A DNA stretch of 64,000 bases, from NCBI GenBank assembly GCA_019925095.2, contig JAHHIN020000030.1, forward strand, positions 2,322,501-2,386,500, written 5' to 3'. Position numbers and translations under genes: made by a program. This DNA comes from Dendrolimus kikuchii. Taxonomy: Eukaryota > Arthropoda > Insecta > Lepidoptera > Lasiocampidae. The notes below the pieces were generated by a model. It did no database searches and had not been told where the DNA came from. It saw nothing but the letters and a program-made list of their open reading frames with translations. Positions 35,358-46,076 of the stretch are shown here, piece after piece (within the stretch, counting starts at the first letter, position 1; the number at the start of each line of letters is the position of its first letter).

Positions 35358-38207
35358 TTATCGTCCGTGTCCGGTAAGTATCTGTGTCGTCCTGAAGGTC
35401 AGGGTGCCGCTGGTGCGGTTGACCCATTCCGTCAGCTGTGGCCTGATTGCATCCACCGTGTAGCCGCCATAGGCCGCAGGGTTGTCGAGCTCTTGAGACC
35501 AGACGGCGATCATGGAGGCGGTTTCCCGCTTCCTGATTGCCTCGATTTCGACCTGACAGAAGGTCAGGCCTCTAGCTAGGGCATCCTGCCGGGTGCGGCG
35601 CACCACTGTCAGGACGTCCGCCTGGAGATGCCAGGGCGGATCGCCTGCCAGGAGGGTGGCCGCCGTCCGCGACACTGTGCGATACCCCCGTATGGTCCTC
35701 ACGGCCAGAACCTGCTGCGCCCGATGCAGCAGGGTTCTGTTGTGGCGGTGAAGTGCAATGGACCAGACGGGTGCACCGTACAGTGCCATACTCCTCAGGA
35801 TGCCAGAGTAAAGTTTCCGCGTCGCACCTCCCGGGCCCCCTACGTTGGGAAGCAGCCTCGAGAGTGCGCCCGCGGATTTGACGAGTTTGGGAACTAGCTG
35901 CTCAAAGTGCGCTTTGAACAGCCATTTCCCATCGAGAACTAGCCCCAGATATTTCATCTGGGGCCCTACTCTAATGGCCACCCCTTGGACCGAAACGGTC
36001 AAGTCCGCGGGGGGATTACGAAATTTCCTATGGAACATGATGGCCTCCGTTTTCGCGGGGGAGACCCTCAAGCCCAGCCTAGCTATTCGATCTACGACAA
36101 TCGCCAACCCGGCGTTGGCGACGTCCACGGATTCCGCAAATGACGCAGCGCGTGCCGTGAGTAGGGTGTCGTCCGCAAAGCAGATCAGCCCTACCCCGGG
36201 CAGGACCGGAACCCGAAGGATCCAGTCATAACCTACGTTCCAAAGAATCGGCCCGAGGACCGACCCCTGTGGAACGCCGCACGCGACGCGTCGCCGGCCT
36301 AACTCGGGATTGCCGGACTCACCGCCCTCCCAAAGGATATGTCGATCCTGCAGGTACGCGCCCAACAGCCTCGTGAGGTACGGGGGGACTCCATGCGCGC
36401 GGAGCCCCTCCCTGATCGTCTCATGGGGGAGGCTGTTAAAGGCGTTCGCTATGTCTAGCGACACCGCAAGAACGACATCCTTCGCTTGGACGGCTTCGTC
36501 CGTTAACGTTCGCAGCGTCTCGAAGGCGTCCATCGTGGAGCGCCTCCGCCGAAACCCGAACTGCGTTTCTGAAAGCCCCGGCTCCACAGCGTCGAGATGC
36601 TTCACGAGCCGCTCCGCCAAGATCTTTTCGAAGACCTTAGCGACCTCGTTCAGCAGCACTATGGGCCTGAAGGCGGACGGATCGTTGGGAGGCCGACCTC
36701 CCTTGGGAATCAGGCACAAACGACCCTCCTTCCATTGCGACGGGAACCGACCTGCGCGAATACAGGCTTCGAACAGTTCCCGCAGCAGGCCGCGTAGATG
36801 TTTAGCGGCCAGGAAGAGGAGTCGACCTGGAACCCCGTCGGGTCCCGGTGCCGTCTTCCTGCTCCGGAGCCGGTTCAGGGCAACGTCTAGTTCCCCCTCG
36901 GAGATGGAGTGAGGCTCCTCGTCCGTGGGGGTGTCGGGAACGGGTGGACCCATACTGGGGGGAGTAAAGTTTCCCGGATCCGGGAAGAGCCCGTCGATAA
37001 CCGACCGGAGCACCTCGGGTTCGAGCGTTTCCGTGACCGTGGATGTGCAAGGCCGCAACGTGTTGCGGGCCCCACGGTACGGACGCCCCCAAGGGTCCCG
37101 ATCGAGCGTCTCGAGGAGCTCGGCCCGAGCCCGGGCTTTCGCTTGCAGTATTGCAATCGAAAGGGCCTTTCTGGCCTCCCTAAACTCGCCCACGAGTCCA
37201 TTTTCCGCGACGTAGTCCGGAGGACGGCGCGCCCTGCAGCGTTTGAGCCTGTGGCTGATGATGCGAACTGCCTTTCGCATCTCGCCCAGCTCCTCGGTCC
37301 ACCAGTGGACCTGCTTGCACGGAGGCTGCCGCTTGGAGACGCGAGGCATCGCCGCGTCGCAAACCCTCGTCAGGGTCTTGCGCATGTGCTCTGCCTGCGA
37401 CTCCAGGTACGCGAATTCGGCTGGGTAGGCCCAGCTTTCCGTGAGTGCCCACTCCTCGGCCTGCTCCGGATCGAGCTTGGTAAGGGCCCAACGCGGGAGG
37501 AGAGGGGGGCGATGAACAGGGCTCGGACCGGAGGAGGGGGTAAGCTCAAATCTGATGTACCGATGATCAGAGAGCGACTCCACCTCCTCCAGCACCCTCC
37601 ATCCAACAACTCTGCGGGCGGCCGCATGAGTGGCGAATGACAGGTCGATGACCGATCCACCCCGCGCGCGCACGCAGGTCTGGACCGATCCCTGGTTCAA
37701 TATGGTCAGGCCGGATTGAAGAGCCCATTCCTCAACCGCCCGGCCCCTAGGGTCCGTGAACGCATTTCCCCAGGAACAGTGCTTTGCGTTAAAGTCGCCC
37801 ATCACGAAAATCGTTTTAGGCAACAGTCTGCCTATGGCAGCCCTGATGGCGTCCAAGCGAAGCTCGAACTCCGCCAGGGGGCGGTTACGTGAAAAGTAAA
37901 CGCCTATGACGACGATACTCCCACTCTCCGCCACCGCATAGCCCTTTCCTCTTTCGAGACATGTAAGCGGTGTGCCAGATCCGGCTCTGGCCACCACCGC
38001 TACCACGTCGTCGAGGTTGCCCACCCAATTGCCGCAAGGTGGCACGTAATAAGGTTCGCTTATTACGGCCAAGTTCGCTTGCCACTCCGCCATCGCCTGC
38101 AGGCACAAGTCCTGAGCGGTGAGGGAGTGGTTTACGTTCGCCTGAAATAGTACTGTTACGGGCGTACTAGGTATTGGAGGTGTCCATTGCGCGTACTCCC
38201 GTAACAC
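35358..38207 (-). pseudogene. R1-clade ORF2, copy 2 (endonuclease and RT, long open frame)
   Basis: A 949-codon open frame. Residues about 15-230 form the R1-type APE endonuclease (ISEPYYVPP, VMGDFNAKHCSWG, SLSDHRYIRF). About 440-760 form the RT (APGPDGVPGRLL, IVLLNEVAKVFEK, FGFRRRRST, SLDIANAFNSL, ACGVPQGSVLGP, CFADDTLL), followed by the thumb. The frame stops at LTGHGR because a few bases are missing and the element is cut off, so the terminal CCHC knuckle seen in copy 1 is absent. Catalytic residues of both enzyme domains look intact. It overlaps the end of ORF1 by about 50 bp, the usual R1 arrangement. Confidence 0.9.
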
Positions 38208-41200
38208 CCGTGCGTTGTTTCGTCCTCGGATGGACGAATTTGCCCTTCACGTAGGGAGGCTGGCAGAACCTCGTTGTAACACCGGTAACAACGTATCGGT
38301 CTGGCTTCCAGTGCCTCCACCCTCGCCGAGGTGAAGCCTACCACGAGGTAGCCCAGCTCGACGATGGCTTTGGCAGCAGCGACGGGGCACATCACGTACG
38401 ATGCGCCCAAACCGCCCGGTCCTGCACCGATGTGCTTCGTGCGCACGTCGTCGCGCCGGCAATTGCCGGCGCGCGCAATCGCGTCACGCAGCCCATCGAC
38501 CGTGACTGATTCGTCCAGCCCAGAGACGTAAAGCTCCCCACGCTTTACGGGGCGGACGACCTCAGCCATCCCTACAAGGGCTCCGCGCAGAGCCTCGGCG
38601 ACGCGGTCCGCCTTGGCAGCGCTCTCGGGTCCCGGCTAGAACTCGAGGAGACGCGCGTCCCTGACGGTCCGCACCACCTTCAGCCCCTCGCGGAGGCCCA
38701 TGGCCGCGATGTCGACCACCGTCGAGGCCTTTGCAAAGACCTCGCGATAACCGACACCCTTCGCGGCCGCTGCCGGCAGCAGTTTAACGATAACTGCGGC
38801 CGACTTCGGCTCGCGGAATACGACCGTAGGCTTTGCAGCCTGTTTCCGCTGTTGCTGCCCCCGCCCCGTCGGCAGGGGAGCAGCTTGCGCCTGGGGGAGG
38901 GGAGGGGGCCCGTCGGCCCTCGCCCCTTTACCCTTTTTCCGCTTGACGACCGTGGTCCACGCCCCCCCCCTCCGGGGCGGGGGTGGGGGCCACGGGCGCC
39001 AGTGGCGGCGCGACGTGCGTGACGCGAGCGCGGACGACGGGCGCCGCCCGCTACCTGGGGGCCGGCACCACAGGCGCGGGCACCGTAGCGGAGGCCGCTG
39101 AAGCAGCGGCGGCGGCGTGCGCCGCCCTCCGCTGCTTTCTGAGCGTCCGCTTCACGCCCCCCCTGTGCTTCTTTTTTTGGGGGGCCGGTGGCAGTGGGGA
39201 GCCTGCTACCCCGACGGCCGAGGCCGCCACCACCTCCACCGGGACCGGGGTACTTGCTTCCCCCAGGCCTCGCCGGACGGCGGCGGCAGCCGTGACCGGT
39301 CTTGGCCTGCCGGTGGCCTGGTCGCGAGGCGCCGGTCTGGGCGCCGGCGCCTTACCTCGGTCGGCCGCGAGCGGCGGACGGAGGGTCGGCGCGGGGTTCA
39401 GCCGGTCCTCAATCGCGGCAAATTGCGCGCGAACGAACGGCGCGACGGCGTCGAGCTCGACTCGCAAAAACGCATCGAACTCCCCGCCGCCGGGCCCGAT
39501 CGGGATGGACGTCGGCGCCGCCCCGTCGGCGGGCGCCGCGGCCGGTTCCGTCCCGTCGACGGGAACCGGTTTTGGCCCTGCTACCGCAGCAGGGGCCGGA
39601 CGCGGTTTTTTAGCCGCAGCGAGCGCGGCGGGCGGTTCCGGAATCGCCGCGACAGCCCGGGCCTTCCGCTTGACGGGTACGGGGGGCGGCGCCGCCACAA
39701 CAGCGGGCGCCGGCTCCACAGCCGGAGCGGAGGCCTTTAGGGCCTTGCGCATTTCCTCAAACTCCTTACGGTAGGAAAGATTTTCCCCCCGCAATGAGTT
39801 CAATTCCATGCGCAAACGCGCATTTTCGTTTCCGAGCCTCCATGCCTCGGTTTCCGGATTCCGCGTGGCCAGGGTGTCGACAATGTCCGACAACCTGTTC
39901 GCGGCATCCTTCAGCCGACGCACGTAGCCCCCCTTCAGATTGCCCGACGTCTGGGCAATTTGAAGGATTTCGGCCACTTGGGCGCTCGCCGCGAGGCGGA
40001 GCTCCCCTGGGCCGAAGGACGAGACGTCCCCTACGAGGGCGGCGCACTGGCTAGCCGCGGCCAGTTTGGCGGCGGTGGCCTTGCGCGCCTTGCGCCCTTT
40101 TTCCCCCCCCCTCGGTGCGGAGGAAGGCCTCCGCACCCGCGAGTACCGACGCGGTTGCGCCCCCCGCGGGGCGCAAAGGCGAGCGCGCGCGCGCTGGGGT
40201 GGAGGCACCCGACGTAGCGGCCGAGTCGGCGTCGCTGCTTTGGGACCGGTCCCAAAAGCGCGACCTCGATCCGGCCACAAAAACGGGGGAACACGATATG
40301 GGCACGGTTGCCGCCGAAGACGTGGACAGCGTCGCCGAACCCGAGGCCGATGGCATCGATGCTGGAAACAACAAGCACGAAGACGCCGAATCCGCCGCCG
40401 CCGCTGCTGCCGAAGACGGGGACTTAGCCGTCGTCGCCGCCGCCGCAGCCGCTGTACCCGCAGGCGCCGACATTGCGACAGCGGCTCCCATCCCAGTAGG
40501 GAAGGAAGACGAAGGAGCCGCCGCTGTCGCGCCTACAGAGTCCCTGCACACGACCCCGGTTGTTGACGCGAGTGAAGCCCGCGCGGCGACCGGTGTCGTG
40601 GAGCGGCCGTCCCCGACGCTGCGACCCGATATGTCGCAAACCGATGTCGTCGGAATGGGTGAAGCCCATGCGCTATTCGACACCGTCGTCGTGGGGCACC
40701 CGTTCCCTGCCGCCACCAATCCGGCCGCCGTATAGACCAAGCTACAGGCAGGCGAGTTGGGGCGGGAACAATTGAACGCGCGAATCGCACCGTCGAGCGC
40801 GTTCTCCAGCGAGTCTGGGACGCTACCGGACGGTGGGATGTCTTCGTGCTGTACATACGCGCCGTCCCCGTGCACGGGTGAAGCTCGCGCAGAGGTTGAC
40901 GGTGCCATGCATGCGTATTCCACTATGGTGCTCGCGGCACTCACAGCCAGGCAAACAGCTGAGTTTGCCGCGAGCAGCACTTCCCTATCTATGTCTGGGC
41001 GTGCCGCACTGTTACGTGCCGCACGGCCAGACGGAGCCCTATGCGTGACGCGTGCCGCAGGTGGCCCCATCACGTTATTCCTAGCCTCGGGGACGTCTAT
41101 GGTTAGATCCACCACCGACGCCGCCCTTCCTAGCGATTCAGGTGCCTCGGTTGTCGCCGTGATAACGGCATCAGCCTGGCACCGCGGGCGGGGCCCGGCA

Positions 41201-41358
41201 ACAGACTTGCTGCGTCGGGCTGATAATTTAGGCGGGACTTTTTTCCGCCGCGTTTCGCCGATCTCGGTTATCTGCCAACCATCCTTGGTCTTCACGTCTC
41301 CCCTTTTACAAGGGGCACCCGAAAGCCCAGGGGCCGACTTGGAATCAGGGGCATCCAT
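38156..41358 (-). pseudogene. R1-clade ORF1 (Gag-like), copy 2, frameshifted
   Basis: Starts at ATG 41358 (MDAPDSKSAPG). The first frame, 40051-41358, is Ala/Ser/Pro-rich. A shift in a C/T homopolymer near 40110 moves the frame to 39051-40280, which holds the coiled segment ENARLRMELNSLRGENLSYR. A stop at 39051 and further shifts lead to a last open piece, 38156-38569 (MAEVVRPVKRGELYVSGLDE), where only the CYRC half of the expected CCHC knuckle is readable. The protein would bind element RNA and form particles with ORF2. Confidence 0.8.
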
Positions 41359-41550
41359 TATTGGATGCCCTATCTCCCGCCAAGACCAGGAAAGCGCACC
41401 GGTGTGTCTGACAACACGAAATAACCGTTAAGTATTGCGTAATGCGCCGAAGCGCGCGAAAACAAAGCGAATAGAGCTTAAAAACTCACCTCAGTCGAAA
41501 AACAACTGATTCGCGCCGGAATCGAACTAAAAAACACTGTACACTGTCAC

Positions 41551-42202
41551 AACACAACTAACTAACAATTCGCCAGATGGCGCCGTAAGATATTGTCGTA
41601 ACATTCGTAGCTCTTATTGAAATAAATTCGCAAAAAGAGTTTTTGTGCTTATAACGAAGTGAAAGTTGTAACAACAATAACATCTTACTTACTCCCATGT
41701 GTTATGAATAGTGAACTTAGTAAAAACAGTGTAAATTAGTAGTTAAAACAGTGAAGATCAATGACAACTTGCTTCTCGTCTTCAAGTTCAAATTCAAAAC
41801 AATCACGAATAATTGATTAAAAAAACCGTATTTCCACATATATACAATATGTCCCTGTGCTAATTCGTGCCATATTGAATAACAGGTCTATATTAAAGTG
41901 CTGTGAACTGTCTTTATTTTTAATACACAAATCTAAAAAATTATAAATACCTTCTTTTTGGCACAATTCTGCATAGTACTACTATAAAGACAGTACATTT
42001 GTAAAGCACACTCCAGTGCCATCTAGCGACTTCTGAACAATCTACGTGTACTTACAAATTACCAATTATAGTAGCACTTTAACACCTGTAAAGCTCAGTT
42101 TTGTTATGGATAATTTATTTATAATATAGAGGACAGCACTTAGTATTGATTTTTACAAAGTTAAACTTTAACGTACAAAAATATATTGCAGTTATTTACA
42201 AT
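41551..42202 (+). other. Upstream region / 5' UTR of LINE copy B
   Basis: AT-rich leader between the 5' end of R1 copy 2 and the first ATG of LINE copy B ORF1. The exact LINE 5' end could not be fixed because copy A is cut by the window edge. Confidence 0.5.
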
Positions 42203-45200
42203 ATGAAGAAGTGTAGCGGATGTATGGCCCTTACTAAAGCAGGGGATCTAATTTTGAAATGTATTTTTTGTTGTGACGAGTATCACTACGAATGCTTAAA
42301 CATTCAACCTAATCAATATTCGTCTATAACGCAGGATTATAAAGCAAAATGGAAATGTCCCTCCTGCTGCAACGTAACACGACGCGTCCGCTCGAACTCA
42401 AATACACCAGCACGCTCGTCACAAACACAATCGTATAATGACACTTTGGATATGTCTTGCGATGCACAAGTTCGTCCAATATCTCCGTGTGTACTCGAGC
42501 CTAGTCCAAAGGCACCGCTAAATAATGCCAGCGTCACTCACGTTTCTGATGAAAATCTCCGTTTGCTCTCATACGAACTTAATAATACCCTCCAAGGGTG
42601 GAATAACGAAATGAGTGGTGTTATGGCACTTTTTAAAGAGAACATAAAGAGCAGCTTGCAGGATTGGAAATCTGAATTGGAAGAAAGTATGTCCAGATTT
42701 AATGAAAATATAAAAGGTACAATGATGGAAATTAAACAGGATCTCAAAACTCTACGCAATGAGCAGGCAGGATTGAAGCAGTCGGTCACGCAGATATCAT
42801 CTGAAGTATCTGACCTGCAAAGTTCAGTCCAATTTCACGCGCATGAGCAAAGTGAGTTAAAAAAACGAATCGAAGATCTCGATCGTAAGATTATTGAACA
42901 GCCCAGTACTTCTATCAGCCACCTCGAATTAAAGATCGATGCCTTAGAACAGCAAGCGAGACAGAATAACGTGGAGATATGTAATGTTCCGGAGAGACGA
43001 GGAGAAGACCTTATAAAAATCTTGCTCTCTGTTACTGATGCCGTTGGATTTACGTTCTGCCAAAAAGATATATTGTCAATTCACAGGGTTCCGCATGCCA
43101 AACAACAGAACAGCAGTCCTAAAAACATCATAGTCAAACTATCAACACGAATTATTCGGGATAATTTGCTGGCTGCATTTCGCAAGAAGAAGAACCTAAA
43201 GTCCGATCAAATTGGAATATCTGGCACACCCTATACTATATACATGAACGAACATTTAACTGAAGCCTGGCTGGATTATGTTGCTTCTTTGCAACAGAAT
43301 GACAGTATGAAAGAGATGAAGAAAAAATTTTATCGCCTCTGCAAGAACGAAACCAAAGCTTTAGTGAAAGAGAAGCGCGAAAGTATAAAATTGAAAGAAG
43401 AAGAGAAGCTGACGGAGAACTTCAAGGCGAATACCAAACTCTTTTGGAGAGAGGTTAAGAAGTCTCGGGGTTGTTCGTCAGCTTCCAGAATGGAAAGAAT
43501 AAAATCTAAAGCAGGGGACGTTCTTGCTAACCCACAAGAGGTGTTAGCGCGATGGAGTGAATATTTTAGAGAAATGTATGATGATATCCCGGATGCTGGC
43601 ACCACGACTGAGTCTGTGACTGACTCCGAGGAGTCAGCATCCGAGATCACGTTGGAAGAGATCGAATGGTCGATAAGAAGTCTGAAAAATGGAAAGGCAG
43701 GAGGAATCGATAGTGTGTCTGCTGAGATGATCAAAGATGGTGGAACCTGCGTCCGGGACGCTTTCCTGTCCTTATGCAACTTGTGCTGGAGGACGGGAAA
43801 GGTTCCCAAGGACTGGAGGCGCGCTGTCATCGTGCCCTTGTATAAAGGCAAGGGGTCACGTATGGAGTGCGCCAGCTACAGGGCCATCAGTTTGATCAGC
43901 ACAGCATCTAAAGTGTATACGAAGATTATTGAAAAGAGAATGAGAGTGGTATCCGATGGATTACTGTGGGATGCACAAGGTGGCTTCAGAAATGGAAGGG
44001 GATGTATGGATCAAGTTTTCTCTCTCCGCAATATCGTAGAGAAGCAGCTGGCTATGGGCCGGAAGGTTTTCTGCGGTTTTGTGGATCTAGAGAAAGCATT
44101 TGACAGGGTTGTGCGGAAGGAGCTCTGGGACATATTGCCCGGATATGGGATTAATGGCCAATTGATGCGTGCTGTGCAGTCCACTTACGAGGACTGTATG
44201 GCATGCGTGCGAGTGGATGGCAGCCTGTCGCCCTGGTTTGACGTCAATATTGGCGTCAGGCAGGGCTGCGTGCTGTCGGCTTTGCTGTTCATCCTATACC
44301 TGGACGATTGTCTCCAGAGAATAAGATTGATGGATGTTGGGGTGCGAATGAGTGATCTAGTTGTAAGCACCTTGCTTTATGCGGATGATGCCGTGCTTTT
44401 AGCCGAATCGCCATCAGAACTGCAAACACTAGTCACAATGATGAAAGATGACTGTCAGGCGAGAGGCTTACATTTGAATGCGAAGAAAACAAAGGTTATG
44501 GTGTTTGAAAGAGAAGAAACCAGAACGAATGCAAGGATAATGGTCGATGATGTTATGCTGGAGCAAGTGAATGAGTTTGTATATCTTGGATGTGCTTTTA
44601 GCAGGGATGGAAGGTACACCGCTGATATAGAAAGAAGAGTAAATTTGGGGAATAGTTTGAATGGAGCGTTAGGTAAACTTCTAGGCGCTAAGAACCTCAG
44701 TCAGAAGGCCCAGCTCGCCATACACAACGCGGTGCTGGTACCTACGCTCACGTATGGAAGCGAGAGTTGGGTATGGAAGAGAGAGCATGAAAGTAGAGTA
44801 AACGCGGTTGAGATGCGAGCACTGCGCAAAATCTGCGGAGTGACGCTCGCGGACCGCGTTCGTAACACCGAAGTAAGAAAGAGAGTTGATCTGAAAGAGA
44901 GTGTCGGGGTGAAGGTAAGGAAAGGAATGCTCCGGTGGTTCGGGCATGTGGAAAGAATGCATGATGAAAGAATGACTAAACAGATATACAATGCAAAAGT
45001 GGATGGATGCAGAAGTCGTGGAAGGCCACGACACACCTTCCATGATCAAATTGATCGTGTACTAGCGGAGGGTGATGTCAGGAGCCTTAAGAACAGACGA
45101 GTGTGCATGACAAGAGTTATGAATGTCAAAGAAGCAAGTGAGGTGTGTAAGAATGGGCCTAAATGGCGCTCTGTTGTTCGTGCCTACCCCGCAAGGGAAC

Positions 45201-45208
45201 TGGCGTGA
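42203..45208 (+). CDS. Chimeric ORF: LINE ORF1 N-part fused to RTE reverse transcriptase
   Basis: RTE copy C landed in phase, so an uninterrupted frame of 1001 codons runs from ATG 42203 to the RTE stop at 45208. Order: PHD finger, coiled coil, first two thirds of the FP domain (up to about residue 353), then about 648 residues of RTE protein lacking the endonuclease. RTE parts include SLKNGKAGGIDSVSAEM, GFVDLEKAFDRV, GVRQGCVLSALLF, LLYADDAVLL near residue 725, and WFGHVERM. All RT catalytic motifs are present without a stop or shift. Whether it is transcribed is unknown; the LINE promoter upstream would be in the right place. Confidence 0.85.
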   Translation: MKKCSGCMALTKAGDLILKCIFCCDEYHYECLNIQPNQYSSITQDYKAKWKCPSCCNVTRRVRSNSNTPARSSQTQSYNDTLDMSCDAQVRPISPCVLEPSPKAPLNNASVTHVSDENLRLLSYELNNTLQGWNNEMSGVMALFKENIKSSLQDWKSELEESMSRFNENIKGTMMEIKQDLKTLRNEQAGLKQSVTQISSEVSDLQSSVQFHAHEQSELKKRIEDLDRKIIEQPSTSISHLELKIDALEQQARQNNVEICNVPERRGEDLIKILLSVTDAVGFTFCQKDILSIHRVPHAKQQNSSPKNIIVKLSTRIIRDNLLAAFRKKKNLKSDQIGISGTPYTIYMNEHLTEAWLDYVASLQQNDSMKEMKKKFYRLCKNETKALVKEKRESIKLKEEEKLTENFKANTKLFWREVKKSRGCSSASRMERIKSKAGDVLANPQEVLARWSEYFREMYDDIPDAGTTTESVTDSEESASEITLEEIEWSIRSLKNGKAGGIDSVSAEMIKDGGTCVRDAFLSLCNLCWRTGKVPKDWRRAVIVPLYKGKGSRMECASYRAISLISTASKVYTKIIEKRMRVVSDGLLWDAQGGFRNGRGCMDQVFSLRNIVEKQLAMGRKVFCGFVDLEKAFDRVVRKELWDILPGYGINGQLMRAVQSTYEDCMACVRVDGSLSPWFDVNIGVRQGCVLSALLFILYLDDCLQRIRLMDVGVRMSDLVVSTLLYADDAVLLAESPSELQTLVTMMKDDCQARGLHLNAKKTKVMVFEREETRTNARIMVDDVMLEQVNEFVYLGCAFSRDGRYTADIERRVNLGNSLNGALGKLLGAKNLSQKAQLAIHNAVLVPTLTYGSESWVWKREHESRVNAVEMRALRKICGVTLADRVRNTEVRKRVDLKESVGVKVRKGMLRWFGHVERMHDERMTKQIYNAKVDGCRSRGRPRHTFHDQIDRVLAEGDVRSLKNRRVCMTRVMNVKEASEVCKNGPKWRSVVRAYPARELA

Positions 45209-45224
45209 AGTTATGTATGTATGT
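43262..45224 (+). mobile_element. RTE LINE copy C, 5'-truncated insertion
   Basis: A 1.96 kb RTE insertion ending in ATGTATGTATGT, flanked by an 11-bp target duplication AACATTTAACT at 43251-43261 and 45225-45235. The endonuclease half is missing. Its coding sequence has none of the frameshifts of copies A, B and D. Confidence 0.95.
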
Positions 45225-45296
45225 AACATTTAACTCTAAAAAATAAGCAATTATTTCGAAAGTGTAGAGAAACTGCTAAGCTTCATAATTACAAAT

Positions 45297-46076
45297 ATGT
45301 TTGGTCGAAAAATGCAACGATTCTCGTTCGTGAGCGAGACAATAGCCCAGCTTTTGTCATACGAACCGAAGATGATATACGCAAAATCAAACCTTGTACT
45401 GAAAAAATGTCTACACAAACTACTCTGCAGTAATAAGCTTTGTATTCACTCCTCTATAAGGTCAAACCAACACAACTGTTACGCCATAATGTTATCTGAC
45501 TTCGCTTTAATTATTATTCTAGATGCATCTATCTATCTTCTTTTCTTTTTTTTCCATAATATGTCAGTACACTTACAACCTTATCTAATGTACAGTAAAA
45601 TATTGAATACAACGCTTAATTATGTCAGACGTCACATGACCATATGGTCTTCCATTTGTAATCTAAACTCAATTATAGTACTTATAATTTTAGCTAATGT
45701 CTATCACCTTGCTTATTTTTATAACTATCATAATAATACAATTATGTACTTGGAATTTCTTAATATAATAATACTATATTTAATTAATTTTAAACAGCTG
45801 TTATTACACAAATATAATCATTTTATTAGTCACAATTCTCAAATAACAATTATAAATAAAATTAGGCTTCTTATTTATGTAATAAAGAATAAAAATAAAG
45901 TCCTATGGGCACAGTATATTTACAAATATAATATAAATACATTTCATATATACAAAAGAATAAAACAGTACAAATTCATAAAGAAACACATCCACTTCAA
46001 TAGAAACTTCAAAATACAATTGTTTTCCCAAATCTTTTACATAATATTTTTATATACAGCAGTACACAGTGTTTAA
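45297..46076 (+). CDS. Open frame between ORF1 and ORF2 of LINE copy B
   Basis: A 259-codon frame with a true ATG. It overlaps the end of ORF1 by 137 nt in another frame, spans the whole inter-ORF spacer and overlaps the start of the open ORF2 frame by 32 nt. It is rich in Ile, Leu, Tyr, Asn and Lys, with hydrophobic runs such as FALIIILDASIYLLFFFF and IIVLIILANVYHLAYFY. Its last 83 codons are also open in copy A. No domain was recognised. It may be an artefact of AT-rich sequence, or a leader from which ORF2 is reached by a shift at its stop codon. Confidence 0.3.
   Translation: MFGRKMQRFSFVSETIAQLLSYEPKMIYAKSNLVLKKCLHKLLCSNKLCIHSSIRSNQHNCYAIMLSDFALIIILDASIYLLFFFFHNMSVHLQPYLMYSKILNTTLNYVRRHMTIWSSICNLNSIIVLIILANVYHLAYFYNYHNNTIMYLEFLNIIILYLINFKQLLLHKYNHFISHNSQITIINKIRLLIYVIKNKNKVLWAQYIYKYNINTFHIYKRIKQYKFIKKHIHFNRNFKIQLFSQIFYIIFLYTAVHSV

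Larger units (their letters stand above)
35265..41550 (-). mobile_element. R1-clade LINE copy 2, 3'-truncated
   Basis: Same family as copy 1 but retaining the endonuclease region that copy 1 lost. Its 3' end stops within the ORF2 C-terminus (before the CCHC knuckle is complete), after a 56-bp local duplication at 35272-35360. The 5' end at 41550 is followed by AACACAACTA, similar to the TACACAACTA that follows copy 1. Confidence 0.9.
42203..45433 (+). pseudogene. LINE copy B ORF1 (PHD finger, coiled coil, FP domain), split by RTE copy C
   Basis: The start is ATG 42203 (MKKCSGCMALTK). Residues 1-55 form a PHD-like zinc finger with CSGC, CIFCCDEYHYEC and CPSC. About 130-260 is a long coiled coil. 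From about 265 a Baculo_FP-like domain follows (LEQQARQNNVEICNVPE). The frame is cut at 43261 by RTE copy C and resumes at 45236 with LKNKQLFRKCRETAKL, ending at TAA 45431-45433; both halves are in phase. This ORF1 type is common in insect LINEs and shares its C-terminal domain with baculovirus FP25K. It is expected to bind element RNA. The interruption is the only lesion seen. Confidence 0.9.
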
